This document shows positions 25,601 to 31,022 of a DNA stretch of 31,022 bases, piece by piece. The stretch is from positions 1 to 31,022 of the forward strand of contig CAYFNI010000014.1 of NCBI GenBank assembly GCA_964344495.1. Reading direction: 5' to 3'. The stretch is from UBA6136 sp964344495 (lineage in GTDB: Bacteria; Pseudomonadota; Gammaproteobacteria; Methylococcales; Methylococcaceae). The notes under the pieces were generated by a model. The model ran no database searches. It was not told where the DNA came from and saw nothing but the letters and a program-made list of their open reading frames with translations. Numbering within the stretch: the stretch's first letter is position 1; the number at the start of each line of letters is the position of its first letter. Both the position numbers and the translations under genes were made by a program.

Positions 25601-26184
25601 ATGCGATAGGGCACCGGACTGCCCATTGGAAAAAGATCGAATATCGATCCACGAATGGCAAACTCGCCGTGCTGCATAACCTGATTGACGCAGGCGTAAC
25701 TGACCCCCTCCAGACGCTGGCGGGTTTCATCCAGCGGCAACCGGCTGCCGGGCCGGAGCGAAAAGGTATTGCCCAGCACATGCGAACGGGGGCTGATGCG
25801 CTGCATCAGTGTCGATACGGGCGTCAACAGCACGCCGTGTGCCGTGTGCACCAATTCCGCGAGCGTTTTCAGTCGATCGGAGACGATTTCTGGCAGCGGC
25901 GAGAAGACGTCGTAAGGCAGGATTTCCCAATCGGGAAAATGCAGCGTTCGCACTGCGCTACCGAGAAAGAAGCGCATTTCATGCTCAAGGCGGACGGCCG
26001 ATGCCGTATCTTCGGTCACCACCAGATAGAGGCAACGGTCCTCACTGACGGCTCGCGCCAGAGCCAACGCATCGCCACATCCGGCCAGACCGCGCCAGAT
26101 CTGCGTGCTGCCGGCAATTTCAGGCGTTGGTGGCGAAAGAGGTGAATAGGGGGAGTTATACAACTGTGTCACTTTTACATCCAC
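22687..26184 (-). CDS. mfd: Transcription-repair coupling factor Mfd
   Basis: This 1165-residue DNA translocase removes RNA polymerase stalled at lesions and recruits UvrA. The order fits the family: a UvrB-like N-terminal region, an RNA-polymerase-interacting CarD/RID-like domain (GAPVVHQDHGVGRFMGL), a helicase core with Walker A GDVGFGKT (K652) and DEEQ box (747-750), the TATPIPRTL motif, GRVGRSHHRAYAY and a C-terminal TRCF domain. Length compares with 1148 in E. coli. The ATG at 26184 is the first in the frame but has no clear ribosome binding site. It is followed by the ffs promoter. Confidence 0.97.
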   Translation of the reverse strand: MDVKVTQLYNSPYSPLSPPTPEIAGSTQIWRGLAGCGDALALARAVSEDRCLYLVVTEDTASAVRLEHEMRFFLGSAVRTLHFPDWEILPYDVFSPLPEIVSDRLKTLAELVHTAHGVLLTPVSTLMQRISPRSHVLGNTFSLRPGSRLPLDETRQRLEGVSYACVNQVMQHGEFAIRGSIFDLFPMGSPVPYRIELFDDEVESIRIFDPETQRSSDKVDEINLFPAREFPFDEAAIKRFRQAFRSEFPDASVNNPLYQEVSKGIAVGGIESYLPLFVEQTETLFDYLPGRTKVVLHGAIERAAEQFFAEASTRYATRRAYVDRPPLPPGRLLLLPDLLHERLQSQALIRLETAAEDESAMTGSGGRFACAPLPVVALNPKQKDPADALRTFIGAPGRRVLFVAETAGHREALLETLARHQFRPRVVESWAQFLQGGDPLNLVVAPMDHGLWMTEPDLAIITETQLSGEKVQQRRRRRVSSGHTLDQILRNLEELEVGAPVVHQDHGVGRFMGLTHLTVGGIETEFLTLEYAHQDTLYVPVSSLHLIGRYSGASPESAPLHRLGGEQWQKARRKALERVRDVAAELLDIYAKRAARQGQSLSTVSSEYADFAAGFPFEETPDQETAILDVIKDLAAPQPMDRVICGDVGFGKTEVAMRAAFIAVQNGKQVAVLVPTTLLAQQHYQNFLDRYADWPIRVETLSRFVGKKQQAQVVEDVAQGKVDILIGTHKILQKDVAFKDLGLVIIDEEQRFGVAQKEYFKKLRSEVDFLTLTATPIPRTLNLAMSGLRDISIIATPPPNRHAIQTFVSEWDSGLIEEAMLREIKRGGQVYFLHNKIETMEKMARELEALIPLARIRIAHGQMPERELEQIMLDFYHQRFNVLLCTTIIESGIDVPSANTIIINRADMLGLSQLHQIRGRVGRSHHRAYAYLIVPPKSLMTSDATKRLEAIEASGELGAGFMLSSHDLEIRGAGELLGDEQSGQIQEIGLSLYTELLERAVKALQSGRQLELDALPHEVGPEIDLQCPALIPEDYLPDVHTRLVLYKRIANARNADDLRALQVEMIDRFGLLPPATKTLFAQTGLKLQAEQLGIRKIEAGPTGGRLLFHPNPDIDPMKIIQLIQTQSQVYKLDGPEKLRFFTPMETPESRVEFVEKLVELLQDSG

Positions 26185-26496
26185 GGTATCGAGGCCGCCG
26201 CAGCGGGGGCTCTGTCCGAAAGGGGTTAACGCAGGCGAACTGTCAGAGTAAGGGATATTCGGCCCATTAGGGCCCCTTGATCGATTGGCGTAATTACCTG
26301 AGTGATCTGAGTATTCCCTGATTTGAACAGCCTATACCCAGTGGTAAGGTCTGTCCTAAAACACCACGCTGAAACAGCATTCGCAAATCGCCTTATCTAG
26401 GATGGCGATCCATGATATACGTACAATTTCTTATTCGATACGTGCTATCATGACAAGAGAAGACCCTATTTTCACAACCCTCACGAGGTATCCGTA
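26185..26496. other. Intergenic control region between mfd and the H-NS-family gene
   Basis: These 312 bp contain no gene I can support. They hold several small repeats: the inverted repeat GGCCC-ATTA-GGGCC (26261-26274), the tandem CTGAGT-GAT-CTGAGT (about 26299-26313), an inverted repeat ATCGCC/GGCGAT (26387-26392 and 26404-26409), and repeated ATACGT motifs at about 26417-26443. The 3' half is much more AT-rich than the surrounding genes, as is common for regions bound by nucleoid proteins. I see no convincing mfd promoter. Confidence 0.5.
26323..26350 (+). promoter_or_regulatory. Candidate promoter upstream of the H-NS-family gene
   Basis: TTGAAC (26323-26328) and TAAGGT (26345-26350) lie 16 bp apart and would give a leader of about 140 bases. 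A second possible -10 (TATCAT, 26446-26451) is nearer to the gene but lacks a good -35. Both are tentative. Confidence 0.3.
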
Positions 26497-26820
26497 ATGA
26501 CCAGCCAATTAACCCATCTGACAGAAGCCGAGTTAACCCATATGATTGCCGAAGCCCAGCGTGCCTTGAAGGATAAACAGAACAACAAGCGCAAGGAAAT
26601 ACTCGTCCAGATACGCGATCTGGCCGCATCCATAGGCTGTACGGTCGAAATTCAGGAGGGTGACAAGCCGCTTCCACCCAGAAAGGGAGGCAAGGTAGCT
26701 ACAAAGTACCGGAATCCGCAAAACCCCAGCCAGACCTGGACCGGACGCGGCATGAAGCCCCGCTGGCTGCAGGCACTGATCTCGGAAGGCCATGAACTGG
26801 ATGAATACCTGATTCGCTGA
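26497..26820 (+). CDS. H-NS-family nucleoid-associated protein
   Basis: This 107-residue protein belongs to the H-NS histone-like family, which binds curved AT-rich DNA and often silences acquired genes. An N-terminal helical oligomerisation region (about 5-45, rich in Ala, Glu and Lys) is followed by a linker with PPRKGGK and the DNA-binding motif KYRNPQNPSQTWTGRGMKPRWL (70-91), which matches the YRxPxxxxxTWxGRGxxPxWL signature. The ATG is preceded by GAGGT. It is shorter than E. coli H-NS (137 residues) and closer in size to the HvrA/Bph3-type members. It stands alone between oppositely oriented genes, with a long AT-rich upstream region that may be self-regulated. Confidence 0.9.
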   Translation: MTSQLTHLTEAELTHMIAEAQRALKDKQNNKRKEILVQIRDLAASIGCTVEIQEGDKPLPPRKGGKVATKYRNPQNPSQTWTGRGMKPRWLQALISEGHELDEYLIR

Positions 26821-26868
26821 CGGCACACAGCGGGCAAGTACACACGCTCATGGTGCCACCCTTGCACA

Positions 26869-27759
26869 TCAATCAATGAACCGCCGGGTCAGCTTTTCAT
26901 AGGCATCGATCCGGCGATCGCGCAAAAACGGCCAGATGCGGCGCACATCCTCCGAACGCTTCCGATCGATATCCACCCGTAACACCTGCGCTGTGACATC
27001 ATCGGCCTGACAGATGAATTCCCCTTGGGGGCCCGCAGCAAAGCTGTTGCCCCAGAATTGGATCCCCCGACTCTGACCGCTGGGATCGGCTTCATGACCG
27101 ATCCGGTTGCAGGCAATCACCGGCAGGCCATTGGCCACGGCATGACCGCGCTGCACCGTGATCCAGGCATTGAGCTGACGCTCGCGCTCATCCGCGGGAT
27201 CATCCGGATTCCAGCCGATGGCCGTCGGGTAAAGCAGCAGATCAGCCCCCGCCAGCGCCATCAGGCGAGCGGCTTCCGGATACCACTGGTCCCAGCAGAC
27301 CAGCACACCGAGTGTGCCGACGGAGGTGGCAATCGGCTGGAAACCCAGATCGCCGGGCGTAAAGTAGAACTTCTCGTAATAGCCGGGATCGTCCGGGATA
27401 TGCATCTTGCGATACTTGCCGACCAGGCGGCCGTCCTTCTCGAACACTACGGCCGTATTGTGATACAGCCCCGGCGCGCGCTTCTCGAACAACGACGCCA
27501 CCAGTACCACACCCGCCTCACGGGCGAGCATGCCCAACTGATCGGTAGTCGGACCGGGAATGGGCTCGGCCAGATCAAAGCAACCGGTGTCCTCGGTCTG
27601 GCAGAAATAGGGGCCGAGGTGAAGTTCGGGCAACAGTACCAGTTCGGCCCCTTGGGCGGCAGCGGTGCGAATGGCCTGCGCCGAAATCTCCAGATTGACC
27701 GCCGGATCCGCATGGCCACAGGCTTGCTGGACAAAACCGATTTTCAGAAACGATGCCAT
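26869..27759 (-). CDS. aguB: N-carbamoylputrescine amidase AguB
   Basis: This 296-residue nitrilase-superfamily enzyme hydrolyses N-carbamoylputrescine to putrescine, CO2 and ammonia. The catalytic triad is visible: E45 (LLPELHLGPYF), K118 (GKYRKMHIPDDPGYYEKFYF) and C155 (GVLVCWDQWYPEAARLM). The segments IPDDPGYYEKFYFTPGD and WDQWYPEAARL are diagnostic for AguB over other nitrilase branches. There is no signal peptide. It lies six bases downstream of aguA, its partner in the same pathway, and the two are surely cotranscribed. Confidence 0.95.
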   Translation of the reverse strand: MASFLKIGFVQQACGHADPAVNLEISAQAIRTAAAQGAELVLLPELHLGPYFCQTEDTGCFDLAEPIPGPTTDQLGMLAREAGVVLVASLFEKRAPGLYHNTAVVFEKDGRLVGKYRKMHIPDDPGYYEKFYFTPGDLGFQPIATSVGTLGVLVCWDQWYPEAARLMALAGADLLLYPTAIGWNPDDPADERERQLNAWITVQRGHAVANGLPVIACNRIGHEADPSGQSRGIQFWGNSFAAGPQGEFICQADDVTAQVLRVDIDRKRSEDVRRIWPFLRDRRIDAYEKLTRRFID

Positions 27760-27765
27760 AGGCCC

Positions 27766-28818
27766 TCAGGACAGGTGAGCTGGCGACGGGAACTGCATTG
27801 TCATGCAGTGCAGGCTGCCGTATTGACGGATCAGGGGAACGCAATCGATGGCGACCATCTCCCGCCCGGGGAAACAGGCGGCCAGCCGCTCCAATGCCAC
27901 CTGATCGGCTGGGTCGTTGTAGACCGGCACCAGCACGGCATCGTTGATGATCAGGAAATTGGCATAGGTGGCCGGCAGACGGTCGCCGTCCTCGCTCCGG
28001 ATCGGCGCCGGAATTGGCAGCGGGACCAGCCGGTAGAGCTCACCCGCCCGGTTGCGGAAAGTCGCGAGCTGCGCCGCCATCGCCTGGAACTCCCCATACA
28101 GAGGATCATCGGTCTGCTCACAGGCCGTGTAGGCGATGACATGCGGCGAGCAAAAACGGGCCAGCGTATCGATATGGGCATCGGTGTCGTCGCCTTCGGC
28201 ATGTCCGTGCTCCAGCCACAGCACCTGATCGGCCCCCAGATGCCGATCCAGTTGCGCCTCGATCTGGGTCTTGGAAAAACTCGGATTGCGGTTGGGATTG
28301 AGCAGACAGCGGGTCGTCGTCATGATCGTGCCGTCACCATCTGACTCGACGCTGCCGCCCTCCAGCACGAACGCCACCGGGTCCCGCGGCACTCCCGACA
28401 CGACGCCCGCCGCGTGGACCCGCTCAGCCAAGGCCGCATCATCAGCATGCGCGTACTTGCCGCCCCAACCGTTGAAACGGAAATCCAGCCAGCGCAGACC
28501 ATCCCTGCCTTGCACCGACAACGGCGCGGTATCGCGCACCCAGACGTCGTTGTAAGGCAGAACGACAAACCGGATTCGGCTCAGGTCAACCCCGCGCGCC
28601 TGCAAATGCGCCTCAATGTCCTGTCGGTGCGACGCCGAACGACAGGCTACTATCAACGTCTGACGACGCACTACCGCCTCGGCAATCGCCCCATAGGTGC
28701 GCTGGACATCGCCCAGCCACGGGCTGAAATCGCCCTCGGCATACGGCCAGGCCAACAGGACAGCGGATTGCTCCGCCCACTCGGGGATCAAAACGGTACG
28801 ATCAGATTCAGCGTTCAC
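27766..28818 (-). CDS. aguA: Agmatine deiminase AguA
   Basis: This 350-residue guanidino-group-modifying enzyme converts agmatine to N-carbamoylputrescine and ammonia. The substrate-binding NDVWVRDTAP, the FNGWGGKYAHADDA segment, the LEGGSVESDGDGT segment, the catalytic His in DDTDAHIDTLARF and the catalytic Cys in GSLHCMTMQFP (C338) are all present. The start is GTG at 28818 and has no clear ribosome binding site; no ATG is in frame nearby. Together with aguB it forms a two-step route from arginine-derived agmatine to putrescine. It begins 81 bp after cstA on the same strand. Confidence 0.95.
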   Translation of the reverse strand: MNAESDRTVLIPEWAEQSAVLLAWPYAEGDFSPWLGDVQRTYGAIAEAVVRRQTLIVACRSASHRQDIEAHLQARGVDLSRIRFVVLPYNDVWVRDTAPLSVQGRDGLRWLDFRFNGWGGKYAHADDAALAERVHAAGVVSGVPRDPVAFVLEGGSVESDGDGTIMTTTRCLLNPNRNPSFSKTQIEAQLDRHLGADQVLWLEHGHAEGDDTDAHIDTLARFCSPHVIAYTACEQTDDPLYGEFQAMAAQLATFRNRAGELYRLVPLPIPAPIRSEDGDRLPATYANFLIINDAVLVPVYNDPADQVALERLAACFPGREMVAIDCVPLIRQYGSLHCMTMQFPSPAHLS

Positions 28819-28847
28819 GGCACATGCAAGCAGGATAAAAGGCGCGA

Positions 28848-28853
28848 ATTCTA
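28848..28853 (-). promoter_or_regulatory. Candidate -10 element for aguAB
   Basis: On the minus strand TAGAAT (28848-28853) followed by a GC-rich stretch lies 30 bp before the aguA start. The hexamer at the -35 distance (TCGGTG) is poor. Transcription from cstA is an alternative source. Confidence 0.28.
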
Positions 28854-28899
28854 CCCGAAAACCGGTACCGCACCGACCGCAGCATCCCCCTCAATTCAC

Positions 28900-30994
28900 T
28901 CAATCGCGCACCCATTCCGCCGGCAGCCGGGTCGGAACATGCGCTGACTCGCTGGACGGTGGATGCGGCAGTCGCACCACCACGGCACGGCAAACCCGAA
29001 ATGTCTCCACCGCCAGGACCCATGACACGGCGATGAACAGCGCCGTCAGGCCGGCATCCAGATAATCGTTGAAAATCAATTGCGGCAGCTTGGCAGCCTG
29101 ATCCGCAGGCAGGGCGCCACTGGCCAGCTTGTCGGACAAATCCCGCGCATGGGTCAGAAAACCGATGCGCAGTTCAGGACTGAACAATTTCTGCCAGGCG
29201 GCTGTCGTGGTCACAATCAGCAGCCAGACCAGCGGCACACCTGTCACCCAGGCATAACGGAGCTTGCCACCCTTGACGATGATGGTCGTCGCCACACACA
29301 GCGCAATGCCGGCCAGCATCTGGTTGGCGATTCCAAACAGTGGCCACAGGCTGTTGATGCCGCCCAGCGGGTCAATCACCCCGTTGTACAGNNNNNNNNN
29401 NGTACAGCAGCCAACCCCACCCGGCGACCACCAGACCGCTGGTCAGAATCACGCCCGGATACCAGGCCGTCCGTCCCAGCGCCGGGACCCAATTGCCCAG
29501 CACATCCTGCAACATGAAACGGGCGACACGGGTGCCGGCATCCAGCGTCGTCAGGATAAACAGCGCCTCGAACATGATGGCAAAGTGATACCACAGCGAC
29601 AGCAGCCGCTCGCCGAATGCGCTGGCAAACAGACTGGCCATGCCAACCGCCAGTGACGGCGCCCCGCCGGTGCGGGCGAACAGGGTAGTCTCGCCCATCT
29701 CGCGCGCCAGTGTTTGCATCTGCTCAACGCTGACCGGAAAGCCCCAGCCGGAAATCTTCGCCACCGCCGCCGCGGCATCGGCGCCCACCACCCCGGCCGG
29801 ACTGTTGATCGCAAAATAGACCCCCGGATCCAGCACAGTCGCCGCCACCATGGCCATGATGGCAACAAAGGACTCCATCATCATCGCGCCGTAACCGATG
29901 AACCGTGCATCCGCCTCATTAGCCAGCAGCTTCGGCGTCGTCCCGGACGCGATCAGGGCATGGAAGCCGGAAATCGCCCCGCAGGCGATGGTGATGAACA
30001 CAAACGGAAACAGCTTGCCGCCGAAAATCGGCCCGGTCCCGTCGATGAACGGCGTCACGGCCGGCATCTTCACCACCGGGTGCAGGACGATAATCGCCAC
30101 GGCCAACGCAGCGATGGTACCCAGTTTCATGAAAGTGGACAGATAGTCGCGCGGCGCCAGCAGCAACCACACCGGCAGCACCGCCGCGGCAAAACCGTAG
30201 CCGATCACCATCAGCGCCAGTGATTCGCCGCTAAAATCGAACCCACCGCGCAGTTCCGGGTGATGGTCGATGACGCCGCCGCCCCACACGGCCAGCAACA
30301 GCAGCCCGACGCCCAGCGCCGTCGATTCGATCACCCGCCCTGGCCGCAGACGGGTCATATAGAGGCCGACCAGCATTGCAATCGGGATGGTCGCACCGAC
30401 GGTCGATGTCGCCCACGGGCTGTGCTTCATCGCATTGACCACAATCAGGCCGAGCACCGCGATGAGGATGATCATGATGCACATCACGCCCAGCATCGCC
30501 GTATTGCCACCAATCGGACCCAACTCATCGCGTGCCATTTGTCCCAGCGAACGCCCATCGCGACGCAGTGAACAGAACAGAATGATGAAATCCTGCACGC
30601 AGCCGCCGATCACAGCACCGATCAGAATCCAGAGCGTCCCCGGCAGATAACCGAACTGCGCCGCCAGCGTCGGCCCGATCAGCGGACCCGGGCCGGCGAT
30701 GGCGGCAAAATGATGACCAAACACCACCCAGCGGTTGGTCGGCACAAAATCCCGTCCGTCATGAAAGCGTTCCGCCGGTGTCGCACGCGAGGCATCCAGC
30801 ACCAGTACCTTGGCCGCCACAAAGGCACTGTAGAACCGATACCCCAGGGCATACACGCAGACCGCCGCCGTGACGAACCACAGGCTGTTGACCGGCTCAC
30901 CCCGGTTCAAGGCGATACCGCCCACGGCGGAGGCACCCAACAGGGCAATCAGCCCCCACAACAGGACGGATCGGGAGGATGAAGAAGGGGTCAT
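28900..30994 (-). CDS. cstA: Carbon starvation protein CstA (peptide/pyruvate transporter family)
   Basis: This large polytopic membrane protein of the CstA family (E. coli CstA and BtsT) is a starvation-induced uptake system for peptides or pyruvate. Recognisable segments are RWVVFGHHFAAIAGPGPLIGP, GCVQDFIILFCSLRRDGRSLGQM, LPVWLLLAPRDYLS, ISGFHALIASGTTPK and DPLGGINSLWPLFGIANQMLAG. Ten Ns at 29392-29401 break the reading frame. Both sides carry the same six bases (CTGTAC on the coding strand); merging them gives a continuous frame of 692 residues reading WLLYNGVIDPLGG, as in other CstA proteins (701 in E. coli). The ATG at 30994 has GGAG six bases upstream. No small ybdD-like gene follows. 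Confidence 0.92.
29392..29401. other. Assembly gap (10 Ns) inside cstA
   Basis: Ten undetermined bases join two contigs. The six bases on the left (29386-29391) and right (29402-29407) flanks are identical (gtacag), which suggests that the contigs overlap and that no sequence is missing. Confidence 0.9.
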
Positions 30995-31022
30995 ACGGAT
31001 CTCCGGCTAACACGATCAGGAA

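Overview
This window is a gene-dense piece of chromosome (about 60% G+C by eye). The gene set and protein similarities point to a Gammaproteobacterium: an E. coli-type rRNA leader with boxA, RelA with an inactive hydrolase domain, TruC, RsmC, YeaD-like mutarotase, a dnaX-ybaB-recR block, 4.5S RNA and an H-NS-type nucleoid protein. I cannot name a genus from the sequence alone. I see no insertion sequence, CRISPR array, tRNA gene or prophage.

Layout. (1) 1-330: the 5' leader and tandem promoters of an rRNA operon that runs leftwards out of the window. (2) 331-3060: a mutarotase and tRNA pseudouridine synthase TruC on the plus strand, convergent with an RsmC-type 16S rRNA methyltransferase. (3) 3244-8066: a tightly overlapping cytochrome c maturation operon, ccmDEFGHI, without ccmABC in front. 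(4) 8067-11369: fructokinase mak (minus), divergent from relA (plus). (5) 11374-17781: a carbohydrate locus made of a solute-binding lipoprotein and two permeases (minus), divergent from an exported glycoamylase-like hydrolase and the transporter ATPase (plus). (6) 17773-19387: a cN-I-type 5'-nucleotidase and a small membrane-anchored protein of unknown function that ends in a strong terminator. (7) 19398-26184: a minus-strand housekeeping series mfd, ffs (4.5S RNA), dnaX, ybaB, recR, hinT. (8) 26185-26820: a 312-bp regulatory gap and an H-NS-family gene. (9) 26869-30994: cstA, aguA and aguB on the minus strand.

How the genes work together. The ccm block covers heme chaperoning and ligation for c-type cytochromes. 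The carbohydrate locus looks like a self-contained unit in which a secreted enzyme cuts a glucan outside the cytoplasm and a CUT1 ABC transporter imports the fragments. aguA and aguB together convert agmatine to putrescine. mfd, recR and dnaX are repair and replication genes. cstA, a peptide/pyruvate-type transporter, is interrupted in the assembly by ten Ns, but the flanking sequence argues that the gene is intact.

Most of the window is ordinary core genome. The parts most worth a second look are the carbohydrate locus, the small unknown protein beside the nucleotidase, the split ccm cluster, the H-NS upstream region and the false gap in cstA. I did not find a clearly new biological system.
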